The notes beneath the pieces were generated by a model. The model saw only the letters and a list, made by a program, of their open reading frames with translations. It was not told the DNA's origin and searched no databases. The translations under genes were made by a program, and so were the position numbers. From Treponema zioleckii (GTDB lineage Bacteria > Spirochaetota > Spirochaetia > Treponematales > Treponemataceae): a stretch of DNA of 57,997 nucleotides. Shown piece after piece: positions 40,767 to 49,474 of this stretch. The first letter of the stretch is position 1. Every line of letters begins with the position of its first letter. Location: contig NZ_JPUF01000018.1 of assembly GCF_014737315.1 (NCBI RefSeq), positions 1 to 57,997 on the forward strand, given 5' to 3'.

Positions 40767-41837
40767 ATGCGAAAAATCTTTTCGGACTTCATTTTGATTC
40801 TCGTTACCTTCGGTGCATTTGCCGAAATTCGGTATGTTGACGCGGATTCTGGAACGAATTTTTCTGCTTCTTCAAGCGTGGTCGTAAAAAATATTGATGA
40901 TTTTGAATATCTTATCAAAACTCATAAAGTTCAGACTCTTTTTCTTGGGTATGGCGGAGCTGGGCGGGCAAATTCCTCAAAAACTGTCGAGACGTTTTTT
41001 ATTGTCAATGGTACAGTTTTTCGTTTTTTGATTGAAGGCTACAAAAATCTTGAAGATTTTAAAAAAGGCAAATCTTTAGGATTCAAGACTTCTGACGATT
41101 ACGAAGAGGCAATGTCTCTCAGAATCACTGACAAGGATTTTTTCTATTTTTACAAAGCAAATCGTTTTGAAAGTCTTCAGGAAGGCGATGCCGCGTTCAA
41201 AAACGGCTTTAAAAATTCCAGTGACTTTTACGCGGCAAAAAAACTTGACTTAAAAAAATATGATGATTACAAAGAGTATCTTGAATATACGGCAGCTGGT
41301 TTTGAAAGCAAAGCTGAGTACGCTCGTGCAAAATCAAAAGGTTTTTCCCGTGCGGATGAATTTAGGGCAGCCACAAAAGGCGGTTTTTCTAACTGTGACG
41401 AATACAGGGCGGGGCAAAAACTGGGGCTTCCCACAAAAAGCGACTTGTTGGAATACGAAAAAATTACAAGCGCGGTTGAAGACTTAACCGAAAAACTAAA
41501 AACCGACAAACGAAACGCGTTCATCTATTATTTTATTTCGTGTTTGCCAAAAGGCGAGATGTCGCTACAAAAACTCTCAGAGAAAGTTGACGAAATGTTT
41601 TCAAAAAAATCGGCTGCCTTAAAATCTTCATTGACGGTTTTTATTTCCCCTCAGCAGGAAAAAAGACGTTCAAGTTCTCTTATGCACTCTGATTTGAATT
41701 ACTATTCAGAAAACTTCGGATACAATCCTGTGCACTCTATTTTTTCCGTTGGCAACTTGCAAGAATTCATCAAAAAAGTCAATTTTTCCGAAATCGCCAC
41801 CTACGACCCGACCACAGACATTTTTGAGAGAAAATAA
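40767..41837 (+). CDS. Secreted protein with short helical repeats
   Basis: A 356-residue protein with a signal peptide (MRKIFSDFILILVTFGAFA). From about residue 85 a unit of roughly 15 residues recurs: SLGFKTSDDYEEAM, NGFKNSSDFYAAKK, AAGFESKAEYARAK, SKGFSRADEFRAAT, KGGFSNCDEYRAGQ and LGLPTKSDLLEYEK. The G-F-x4-[DE]-[FY]-x2-A pattern is clear and would build a helical array. The C-terminal part is basic and non-repetitive. No family is recognised. TAGGAG precedes the ATG. The protein is probably periplasmic. Confidence 0.75.
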   Translation: MRKIFSDFILILVTFGAFAEIRYVDADSGTNFSASSSVVVKNIDDFEYLIKTHKVQTLFLGYGGAGRANSSKTVETFFIVNGTVFRFLIEGYKNLEDFKKGKSLGFKTSDDYEEAMSLRITDKDFFYFYKANRFESLQEGDAAFKNGFKNSSDFYAAKKLDLKKYDDYKEYLEYTAAGFESKAEYARAKSKGFSRADEFRAATKGGFSNCDEYRAGQKLGLPTKSDLLEYEKITSAVEDLTEKLKTDKRNAFIYYFISCLPKGEMSLQKLSEKVDEMFSKKSAALKSSLTVFISPQQEKRRSSSLMHSDLNYYSENFGYNPVHSIFSVGNLQEFIKKVNFSEIATYDPTTDIFERK

Positions 41838-41887
41838 TCTTTTTCTTCCTCCGAATTTGGAAAACTCAGTGTAGAAGAAGAGTTGAC

Positions 41888-42020
41888 TAAAAATCTGTTG
41901 GTCGGTAGCGAAGGCGAATAAAAAAATGATTCTGAGCGGTGCGAGCGAAGCGAGTCAGATACCTATTCCGCTCAGCCATCATTTTTTTAGGCGACGTAGC
42001 GGACGACCAACAGATTTTTA
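41888..42020. repeat. Nested palindromic intergenic element
   Basis: A perfect 17-bp outer inverted repeat (TAAAAATCTGTTGGTCG / CGACCAACAGATTTTTA) encloses an inner pair, AAAAAAATGATTCTGAGCGG / CCGCTCAGCCATCATTTTTT, and a core GCGAGCGAAGCGAGTCAGAT. It matches the layout of 34661-34798 with different outer arms. Confidence 0.7.
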
Positions 42021-42411
42021 CATCGGAGAGTATATAATGCTGAACACATGAGTTTTCCTGTTGTAGCGTTTCCTAGCCGACTGTCATGTGAAATAAAAAT
42101 TCCACAAAAATTGCACGCGGTGCGCGGGCAATAAAACTGCTTCTTAAAATCGTGGCAGAGCTTGTCGCCGCGATTTTAAAACACCTGCAAGCTCACCCAC
42201 CAAAGCACGAGTTTTGCCATTGCAAAACTTGTGGGAAACGCACAAGAATACTTAAAGTTGTAAAGTAGATTTGTAGCGTTTCCGAAAACGCAGAAAGTCA
42301 ACTCAAACTTTAAAACTCAACTTGTAGCGTTTCCAATTCTGCTGTAAGATTTTTTAGGGATTTGTTTTGCAAATTCCTGTATTTTCGCCTTTAAAAATGG
42401 AGGTATTAAAA
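42021..42411. repeat. Gene-free stretch with three copies of TTGTAGCGTTTCC
   Basis: TTGTAGCGTTTCC occurs near 42059, 42270 and 42320. Other inverted segments are present (GAGTTTTGCC near GCAAAACTTG, and AAAATCGTGG with its partner GCGATTTTAA). No coding region is seen. Confidence 0.45.
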
Positions 42412-43130
42412 ATGGAAAACGTTGTTCTCACAACGGACGTAGAACGCTCTCGATTTCTCGGAAGAACTTACGGCTGGATGGCATTGGCTCTTTTAATCAG
42501 CGCGGTGTCTGCCTTTGTTACTGCAATTTCAATCGTAAATCCTTATGGTCAATTTACAGCATTCGGAAAATTCCTTTACGGTGGCAGATTCGGATTCATC
42601 GTTTTGTTCCTCGCGGAACTCGGACTCGTCTGGTATCTTTCTTCTGCATCAGACGAATTTCCGTAACGGCAGCTACGGTTGGATTCGTAGTATATTCAGT
42701 TTTGAACGGAATTACACTCTCTTCAATCCTTTTCCGCTACCAGCTTGAATCAATTTTTGCCGCATTCTTTTCTTGTAGCGCAATGTTCCTCGTAATGTGC
42801 ATTTACGGCGCCACAACAAAGCGCAATCTTGCCACCGTGGGACGCTACTGCATGATGGGCTTGTTCGGAATCGTTATCGCGACAGTCGTTGAATTCATCC
42901 TTTCGTTCTTTATGGCTGTTACGATTCTTGATTTTGGTCTTGCAATCCTCACTGTAATCGTGTTCACAGGGCTTACGATTTATGATGCACAGAAAATCCA
43001 GAGAGTTGCCGAGAACGCAAACGGTTCTGATGATTTCAAAAAAGTTGCGATTCTCGCGGCTCTTGACCTTTATCTTGATTTTATAAATCTCTTCCTCGCG
43101 CTTTTGCGAATTTTCGGAAAACGCCGCTAG
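42412..43130 (+). pseudogene. Bax inhibitor-1 / YccA family membrane protein, frameshifted
   Basis: An inner-membrane protein of the BI-1 family, a set of pH-gated calcium-leak channels and protease modulators. The first frame (MENVVLTTDVERSRFLGRTY and four helices) ends at about 42666. The second covers ISVTAATVGFVVYSVLNGIT through the last helices and ends LRIFGKRR. A missing base near 42646-42650 separates them. With one extra A the sequence reads continuously through SSAIRRISVTA. All helices and the conserved aspartate-containing LTIYDAQKI and LDLYLDFINLF are present, so the protein is otherwise intact. A sequence error is a real possibility. GGAGG lies before the start. Confidence 0.8.
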
Positions 43131-43144
43131 GCATTTAGGCTATT

Positions 43145-43898
43145 CTATTTATATAGAAGAAAAATAGTCGGAATTTTTTCGGACAGGAATTTTTCAAATT
43201 CTTTGTCCGAATCTTTTTTTTGCAAAAGTTTTTTCCATTCCTTTATCGACTTTGTAGAAATAAATTCCTTTTCCGTTGTGATTCCGCTGGCTATGCAAAG
43301 CAAAGTTTCGCCCTTGCACGCTTTTACGATAGATTCAACCATTTTTGCGTTTCGGTACGGAGTCTCAATAAAAAGCTGAGTCTGATTCTCTTTGTAAACT
43401 CTGTTTTCCAAAGTTTTTAATTTGCTTTCACGTTCGTTGTTTTTTACAGGAAGATAACCGTTGAATGCAAAATTCTGTCCGTTGAATCCGCTTGCCATAA
43501 TCGACATTATCATTGAATTCGGGCCGACCAACGGAATTACCCGAAGATTTTTTTTGTGCGCCATTTCCACCGCACGGCTTCCAGGGTCTCCAACGGCAGG
43601 GCAGCCCGCATCGCTAATAACGCCCATCGGCTCGCCTTTTTCGAGCGGAATGAGCATTTTAGAAATATCAGTTTTTTCGTTGGTGTGTTCGCTAAGTTCT
43701 GTAAAAGTGCAGTCGTCAATCGGAAAAGATTTGTCTAGCGAAATCAAAAATCTTACGGCTGATTTTCGGCTTTCTACGATAAAATATCGGATTTTTTTTA
43801 CGTATTTCGGCATTGCCCGCTGGAAGTGAATAAAAATCACTTTGCGAATCAAAATTTTCTGTGAGCGGGACCGGGATTAAATAAAGAGCATTTGTCAT
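43145..43898 (-). pseudogene. RsmI-like SAM methyltransferase, frameshifted near the start
   Basis: The tetrapyrrole-methylase fold protein related to RsmI, which 2'-O-methylates C1402 of 16S rRNA. It has MTNALYLIPVPLTENF at the start (43898) and, in another frame, IRKVIFIHFQRAMPKYV, then the SAM motif GVISDAGCPAVGDPGSRAVE and PLVGPNSMIMSIMASGFNGQ. A lost base in the AAAATTTT run at 43851-43858 separates them. With one more T the sequence reads ENFLIRKV. The total of about 250 residues is somewhat shorter than RsmI and lacks a clear C-terminal extension, so the short RsmI-related branch is likely. It is convergent with the BI-1 gene. Confidence 0.75.
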
Positions 43899-44094
43899 AT
43901 TGGTATAATAGGCTCAATTCTGAATTTTGAAAATAGTCAGAATTCTTATTGTTCAAGTCTGAAAACTAAAAAGAAAACTGAATGATTTTTGTTATAATCC
44001 CGATAATTACAATGATTTTGTTCAATTCAAAAAGTCTTTAGGTTATCTCAAAATTGAGAGACCTTTGAAAATTTAATCTTAGGACAACCTTCGT

Positions 44095-45123
44095 ATGAAA
44101 TCTAAAAATGCACTGTTCATACTCTGCGTATCTTTGCTTTTTGTAATTGGAATTGTATTTTACGTTCTGCTGCTTTTTGTTCCTGACATTTATGATTCGT
44201 CGTCGTTTTTGTTAAAGCAAGAAAGTACTGCTCAAATGCTCGAAAATTTGTCGAAGCTCCCAAAAGTTGAAGAAGTTGTTTTGGTAAAAGACGATTCTCT
44301 TGTTCAAAGGGAATCTGGGTATTTGTGCAATTCCGCTGAAATTTATCTTAAGGACGGAAAGTTTATTTCCGTTTCTTCGATGGGGGAAAATCTCGGCGGA
44401 AAGAATTTTGGGGTCGATAAAATTGGCGATTGCGAAGTTAAGATTTTTTATTATAATCCGCAGAGAATTCCTGAAGACAGCAAGGCTGTCGCGGATTCGT
44501 TTTTTTTCAGCAACAATCCCGTCGGAAATGCGTCGATGATAAAATTCGACAACTTGAAAACTGTGATTGACGAGTATGATTTGATTCTTCTTGATATTCT
44601 TCGCCTTCCGAACGTGCCGGAAGATTTTTCGTTCCTAAAAAAAATCAACTTGAGTGACGAATCCTATTTTTTTATGAAACAACGTTCTGCTCCGCTGTAT
44701 CTCAGACGTTCTGAACTTGAAGAAAACTTAAAAAATCAGCCTGGAGTCAAAACAGTGTCTTTTTCCGCTCTTCCGTACAGTTACGAAGAAAATTATACTT
44801 TTAACATTGAAATGGCTGACGGAAACAAGATTGAATTTGTGACGACTGCCGTAAAAAAAGACGATTTGGCTTGGAGTGAAGAAGAAAAATCGTTTGTTCA
44901 CATAAAAGACACTTGCAAATTCCATATAAAAAAATTCAATGACAAAGAACTGAGAATCCACATGGCAGATTGGAGCAATCTTGAAATTAGCAAATATTTT
45001 TCTAATGAAGATGTTACGATTCTGACCGGAAAAATTTGTTTGTCGTATAGTGATTTTTTTGAAAACTGGGATTTGATGAAACTTGTGATGCGCGGAAGGC
45101 ATCATATTCAGAATAGGAGTTGA
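44095..45123 (+). CDS. Membrane-anchored hypothetical protein
   Basis: A 342-residue protein with one N-terminal transmembrane helix (NALFILCVSLLFVIGIVFYV) and a large outside domain. The domain has several beta-strand-like stretches (EVVLVKDDSLVQ, CEVKIFYYNPQ, EENYTFNIEM) and no recognised motifs. It ends one base before the sugar isomerase-like gene, whose ribosome binding site lies inside its last codons, so the two are translated together. The function is unknown. Confidence 0.7.
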   Translation: MKSKNALFILCVSLLFVIGIVFYVLLLFVPDIYDSSSFLLKQESTAQMLENLSKLPKVEEVVLVKDDSLVQRESGYLCNSAEIYLKDGKFISVSSMGENLGGKNFGVDKIGDCEVKIFYYNPQRIPEDSKAVADSFFFSNNPVGNASMIKFDNLKTVIDEYDLILLDILRLPNVPEDFSFLKKINLSDESYFFMKQRSAPLYLRRSELEENLKNQPGVKTVSFSALPYSYEENYTFNIEMADGNKIEFVTTAVKKDDLAWSEEEKSFVHIKDTCKFHIKKFNDKELRIHMADWSNLEISKYFSNEDVTILTGKICLSYSDFFENWDLMKLVMRGRHHIQNRS

Positions 45124-45124
45124 T

Positions 45125-45958
45125 ATGAAAATTTTAATTCGCCCGCATGATATTGGAAAGGGAAGTGCCGACTGGCTTGGTTCGACAGCCCATGAATGGG
45201 GTTTTGACGGTGTTCAGCTTGCGATAGCGAAGGCCGTTGAGGGGCAGAACGGAAATCCTGGAACGCTCACGCCGGAAGTGGTTTCTGAAATCCGCGAGGG
45301 ATTTAATTCGCACGGTGTTGAGATTCCTCTTTTGGGCGCATATTTTAATCCTGTTCACTCGAACAAAGACAAAGTGACTTTGGGAGCTGAAAAATATGCC
45401 GACCATCTTCGTCATGCGTCTGAGTTCGGGGCGAAATTCGTAGCTTCGGAGACTGGTTCTTATAATGATGACAAGTGGACTTACAATCCTAAAAACCAGA
45501 CCGAAGAGGCTTTTGAGGAAGTAAAAAAGATTTTTGCCCCTATGCCGGCAATTGCAAAAGAGTCTGGAGTTTGCATGGCTCTTGAAGGTGCGTGGGGACA
45601 TTGCATGTACAAGCCTGAAGTTCTCAAACGGCTTGCAGATGAAATTGATCCTGGTCAGGAGAATTTTCGTTTTATTGTTGACGTTTACAACTATCTTTAT
45701 ATCGGAAATTATGAAAAGCGCACCGAGATTTTTGAGACTTGCCTAAAATTGTTCAAAGGAAAAATCGCAGGTTTTCATCTTAAGGATTTTGTCGTAAATG
45801 GTGACGCGCTTGAATTCGCGCCGCTCGGACAAGGCATTATGGGATGGAAAGACTTTTTGCCGGTGATTATGAAAGAAGCACCTGACGCTTATCTTATTTT
45901 TGAAGGTGTAAAAGACGTTCCGTCTTCATTGAACTTTGTCCGCTCGATTGTCGGCTAG
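45125..45958 (+). CDS. Sugar phosphate isomerase/epimerase-like (xylose isomerase-like TIM barrel)
   Basis: A 277-residue protein of the AP-endonuclease-2 / xylose isomerase-like barrel superfamily. Features are GFDGVQLAIAK near the N-terminus, IPLLGAYFNPVHSNKDK and KFVASETGS in the middle. MALEGAWGH carries the metal glutamate, FIVDVYNYLYIGN the aspartate, and GFHLKDFVVNG the histidine and aspartate that usually complete the metal site. The sugar substrate cannot be told. AGGAG precedes the ATG. It is operonic with the membrane protein upstream. Confidence 0.82.
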   Translation: MKILIRPHDIGKGSADWLGSTAHEWGFDGVQLAIAKAVEGQNGNPGTLTPEVVSEIREGFNSHGVEIPLLGAYFNPVHSNKDKVTLGAEKYADHLRHASEFGAKFVASETGSYNDDKWTYNPKNQTEEAFEEVKKIFAPMPAIAKESGVCMALEGAWGHCMYKPEVLKRLADEIDPGQENFRFIVDVYNYLYIGNYEKRTEIFETCLKLFKGKIAGFHLKDFVVNGDALEFAPLGQGIMGWKDFLPVIMKEAPDAYLIFEGVKDVPSSLNFVRSIVG

Positions 45959-46001
45959 CATTACAGAACTGTTTATTGTAAAACTGTTTGCCACTGAAAG
46001 G

Positions 46002-46047
46002 ATTATCGGGCCATACTTCGGTAAACTCTCTAACCGAGCCCGATAAT
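46002..46047. terminator. Hairpin after the isomerase-like gene
   Basis: ATTATCGGGC and GCCCGATAAT form a perfect 10-bp stem with an inner CGGT/ACCG pair. No T run follows, so it may be a repeat or a stabilising hairpin rather than a terminator. Confidence 0.45.
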
Positions 46048-46061
46048 TTGTGGTGAACGCT

Positions 46062-46376
46062 CTATTTGCAACGCAGGAATTTGTATTCAACTTGGTAAGC
46101 GTTCTGTGTGTTTTTATCTAGCACGCGGCAGGCTGGAATTGTGCCGTAGGTTTCTTTCATGTATTTGTTTAAATACACTGCGGTGCTATTTTGGGCTTTT
46201 TTGAATGAATCGTCGGCCGGGTCTATGGTTGATATTCTGACATAAATTATTTCAGCATCAAGTTCTTCAATATGAATTGTCGTTGAATCTGAGAATTTAT
46301 AGTCTTTGCCCTTTTGTGCGAAAGCTGCAAGACTGCATAAAAAAAAGAATGCAATCAATACAAAAAGTTTTTTCAT
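46062..46376 (-). CDS. Small secreted hypothetical protein
   Basis: A 104-residue protein with a signal peptide (MKKLFVLIAFFFLCSLAAFA) and an 83-residue mature domain starting QKGKDYKFSDSTTIHIEELD, with two cysteines (PACRVLD and FLRCK) that may form a disulfide. No family is recognised. AGAAGG precedes the ATG. It stands alone between the isomerase-like gene and the DUF763 gene. Confidence 0.7.
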   Translation of the reverse strand: MKKLFVLIAFFFLCSLAAFAQKGKDYKFSDSTTIHIEELDAEIIYVRISTIDPADDSFKKAQNSTAVYLNKYMKETYGTIPACRVLDKNTQNAYQVEYKFLRCK

Positions 46377-46516
46377 TCTTAGTACCTTCTTTTTTTAAAA
46401 TGATAGAAGAAATAGTACTGTAAAATCCAAAAATTTGCCATTTTATGAAATAAAAATACTTCAGAATTTTTTGATTTTTCTTAAAGAGTAAATCAATAAC
46501 TCCACTAACTCTAAAA

Positions 46517-47857
46517 TTAAGAGAATCCAAGACAGGTGCGTCCGCCCCAATTGTGGCTATTTTGGCGTTCGTGGGCTAAAGTTGCGTCAAAATCGGCGAG
46601 AGGGTCACAGTTCTGCTCTATTTGGAGGGCTGTTTTGTTCAGTCGTTTTAGGCATTCGGATTTGTCGTTGTAACCGAGTTTTGATTTTTCAATTGATTCG
46701 CCAAGAATCCTTATGGATTCGTCGTAGATTTTGCATGGAACTGGAAACGGATGTCCGTCTTTTCCGCCGTGGGCAAAACTGAATCTTGCAGGGTCTGAAA
46801 AACGGCTCGGAGTTCCGTAAATTACTTCGCTTACGAGGGTAAGGCTCTGCAATGTTCTTGCTCCCAGGCCTGGAGTGAGCAGAAGGGATTCAAAATCCTT
46901 GGTGTCGTTTTCGTAGGCGGTGGCAAGAACCGCCCCAAGTCGCTTTAAGTCAACGTCCTCGGCTTGCACTTCATGGCGGGAAGGCATTACGAGGTTTCGG
47001 TCATTTTTGAGGAGAATTGATTTTTGGGATTCCGAAGAAAGCTCTGTCTGACTTCGCGTGAATTCTGAATGTTGGTGCGCAGGTTCCTTTTCGTGGCTCG
47101 TTAGTAAATTTTCATCATCAAAATTAAATTCCAGCTGCCTTGAAAAATCTTTCCCCGAAATTTTTGCGATTTCTTTTATCATTCTGTCAGGATTTTCGTG
47201 GCTCAGCGTGAGAATTGAACTTCTGGTTTGGCTTGCGCCGGAATCCGTGAGGTTCAGTATTCGGCCTTGGTTCTCTCCCGTTACGGCAGAGTGAGGTTCT
47301 TCCACGAAGGATTTTACGTTCTCAGAACTCCAGTGGTATCGGCGCGCGGTTTTTGTGAGCGGATTCATGCCTTGCTGGACTACTGCCCAGTCTCCTTCGT
47401 CGCTCAGAATAAAATTGTGCATGTAAAGCTGAAAACCGTCCTGAACGGCGGTGCTGTCAACTTTTGCGGAGAGACGGCTCGCTTTTACGAGTTCCGTTCC
47501 GTTGAGTCCTGTGGCATCGGCAAGATAAAGAAGTTCTTCGGGTGTTTTTCTGGAATACTTTCCGCGTCCGCCGCAAATGCAAAGCCCGAATTCGTGCGCG
47601 CGTTTGTTTATGCCGCGTTTTAGGGCGTACATTACGCTCGTGGTGATTCCGCTTGAGTGCCAGTCCATGCCGAGCACGGCGCCAAGTGACTGAAACCAGA
47701 GCGGATCAGAAAGCCTTGTGAGGACTTCTTTTTTTCCGTAGTTGATGAGAAGGGCTTCAATAATTTCTGTTCCCAAAATCATCATGCGGTCGGCAAGCCA
47801 TTTTGGCACCGTTCCGTAGTGCAAGGGTAAATCTGCGTATCCAGAGCGTTTTATCAT
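46517..47857 (-). CDS. DUF763 family protein
   Basis: A 446-residue protein of DUF763, found in archaea and scattered bacteria and without known function. The family-typical start KRSGYADLPLHYGTVPKWLA and the MDWHSSGITTSVMYALKRG and LCICGGRGKYSRKTP blocks are present, as is LLLTPGLGARTLQSL near residue 320. The last is a helix-hairpin-helix-like DNA-binding motif (TPGLGARTLQSL), so a nucleic-acid role is plausible. The sequence is intact. It is divergent from the Rpn-type nuclease gene at 47961. No strong ribosome binding site is seen. Confidence 0.85.
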   Translation of the reverse strand: MIKRSGYADLPLHYGTVPKWLADRMMILGTEIIEALLINYGKKEVLTRLSDPLWFQSLGAVLGMDWHSSGITTSVMYALKRGINKRAHEFGLCICGGRGKYSRKTPEELLYLADATGLNGTELVKASRLSAKVDSTAVQDGFQLYMHNFILSDEGDWAVVQQGMNPLTKTARRYHWSSENVKSFVEEPHSAVTGENQGRILNLTDSGASQTRSSILTLSHENPDRMIKEIAKISGKDFSRQLEFNFDDENLLTSHEKEPAHQHSEFTRSQTELSSESQKSILLKNDRNLVMPSRHEVQAEDVDLKRLGAVLATAYENDTKDFESLLLTPGLGARTLQSLTLVSEVIYGTPSRFSDPARFSFAHGGKDGHPFPVPCKIYDESIRILGESIEKSKLGYNDKSECLKRLNKTALQIEQNCDPLADFDATLAHERQNSHNWGGRTCLGFS

Positions 47858-47960
47858 AATTGTAGTATAGCGAAGCTTCAGCTGTTTAGGAATTCGTAAT
47901 GGGCACTTCGAAAAGCCTCTAATGTGTGCAAAACAAGATAAATCCTGTAGAATCTTTTTT

Positions 47961-48824
47961 ATGAAAAATAGTTTTATTGAAAAAATTGACCCGAAGATGT
48001 TCGCTCGTATTCAGGCATTGCGGCTCATGGATGACGATTTTATGACCGTTGTGTTTGACGGCGACACGGAGCTAACGGAGTTTTTGCTTAAGATTTTGCT
48101 TGACCGCACGGATTTGCAGGTAAAAAGCGTTATGTCGCAGAAAGAAAAGCGTAATTTGTTCGGTCGTTCGGTCAGGCTTGATATTGTGGCAACTGATACT
48201 GGTGGCAGACTTTACAATATTGAAGTTCAGCGTGCGGATAAAGGCGCTTCTCCGAAACGGTGCAGGTATAATCTTGCAATGCTGGACAGTCATAGTCTAA
48301 AAAAGACTGATGATTTTGATGCTCTTCCAGAAACTTATATCATTTTTATAACAGAAAATGATTATTATGGTTATGGCGTGCCGTTTTATAAAATCAAGAA
48401 AACTGTTGCGCTTTGCAACGGTGTTTCTGCTGATTTGCCTTTCGAAGATGGCTGCAATATAATTTATGTGAATGGCACATATCGGGGCAACGATGCGATT
48501 GGGAAGCTTATGCATGATTTTTGTACACCTAACGCGGACGAAATGAATTATAGGGAACTTGCAGACAGAGTTCGTCATCACAAGCAGGAAGAAAAAGGAG
48601 TTGAAACTATGTGCAGGATTTTTGAAGAATACGGAAATGAGAGGGCTGAAGAAGGTCGAGCGAAGGGGCGAGCAGAAGGTAGAGCAGAAGGAAAAGTGCA
48701 GGGAAAACTTTCTGCTTATTTTGAACTCATAAAATCAGGCTTGCTTTCAATAAAAGATGCTGCGGTAAAACTTGGTATGAGCGAAGATGAGATTCGTAGG
48801 CAAATGCTGAGTTTTGAAGGGTGA
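47961..48824 (+). CDS. Rpn / PD-(D/E)XK nuclease family transposase-like protein
   Basis: A 287-residue member of the Rpn (recombination-promoting nuclease) family, often annotated as a PD-(D/E)XK family transposase. The active site is spread over GRSVRLDIVATD and LYNIEVQRAD near residues 70-95 (D, then E-x-Q). The C-terminus has GRAKGRAEGRAEGKVQGKL, a run typical of the family, before a degenerate helix-turn-helix IKDAAVKLGMSEDEIRRQM. Rpn proteins cut DNA and stimulate RecA-independent recombination. The start at 47961 matches relatives; an in-frame ATG at 47922 gives an unlikely extension. No terminal inverted repeats mark it as mobile. Confidence 0.88.
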   Translation: MKNSFIEKIDPKMFARIQALRLMDDDFMTVVFDGDTELTEFLLKILLDRTDLQVKSVMSQKEKRNLFGRSVRLDIVATDTGGRLYNIEVQRADKGASPKRCRYNLAMLDSHSLKKTDDFDALPETYIIFITENDYYGYGVPFYKIKKTVALCNGVSADLPFEDGCNIIYVNGTYRGNDAIGKLMHDFCTPNADEMNYRELADRVRHHKQEEKGVETMCRIFEEYGNERAEEGRAKGRAEGRAEGKVQGKLSAYFELIKSGLLSIKDAAVKLGMSEDEIRRQMLSFEG

Positions 48825-49340
48825 CTCGCCACTGTTTCAGGGAGGGAAAAGGTTTGTGACGGCTCGGTTCCGCACAATCTTTTCTCAAAATACTGCCAAA
48901 ACATATTTCTTGTATTGTAAGCCAGCGCAATTTCGTTAACTTTGGGAAGGCTGCCTAAAAATTGCCGTTATGCCGAATTTATTTCGGCATCTGTACCATC
49001 TGTAGTGTAATACCCCCGAATCAAGTTTGGGGTGACACTGGAAAATTGAGTTTTATACGGCCTGAGAACGGGTGAGCGTGGCAAAAACGCTTGATTGCAC
49101 ATTTTTACAGGGGTATGACTGTTAACTAATGGCTTTGGTAAGTCATAACGAATTTATTTTTGCGGAAATGCGATGTTTTAAGTTCTGCTATTTTCAGGAC
49201 TTAAAACTCGCAGGCATCTAAAAAATTTTAACTTTTTAGAGACGCCCTTATTTTTTACGCTTTCATTTTTTTGAATATATCCGCATCATCTTACGTGTTT
49301 CTGTTTTAAAAACTTATTTCCATGCTTTTTAAATTTTTTA
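48825..49340. other. Gene-free stretch with repeats and hairpins
   Basis: It holds two short palindromic repeats (48969-48992 and 49013-49036) and a hairpin, TTTTAAGTTCTG / CAGGACTTAAAA (49174-49207). A TCTAAAAAA / TTTTTAGA stem follows (49217-49243). No ORF of note is seen. Confidence 0.5.
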
Positions 49341-49394
49341 TTGACAGATTATCTTACTGATATTACTATGCTTATAGTGATAGTAATGCTATCA
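49341..49394 (+). promoter_or_regulatory. Promoter and operator of the outer-membrane protein gene
   Basis: TTGACA (49341-49346) and TACTAT (49364-49369) are 17 bases apart. TGATAGTAATGCTATCA (49378-49394), a 17-bp palindrome with one arm mismatch, lies at the expected transcription start. The same site, perfect, is at 51734-51750. Confidence 0.7.
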
Positions 49395-49474
49395 TAAAGA
49401 TATTGTTTGTCTCATTGAGAGGCTTGGGACGAACAGTATTTTAGGTCAAAAAGTAAACAAAAATGGAGGATACT

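Noticed and set aside
46002-46047. Strong intrinsic terminator after the isomerase-like gene
   Set aside because: The stem is perfect but no T run follows on either strand, so it is kept only as a hairpin.
47961-48824. Complete insertion sequence around the Rpn-type gene
   Set aside because: No terminal inverted repeats or target duplications are visible; Rpn genes are usually not mobile on their own.
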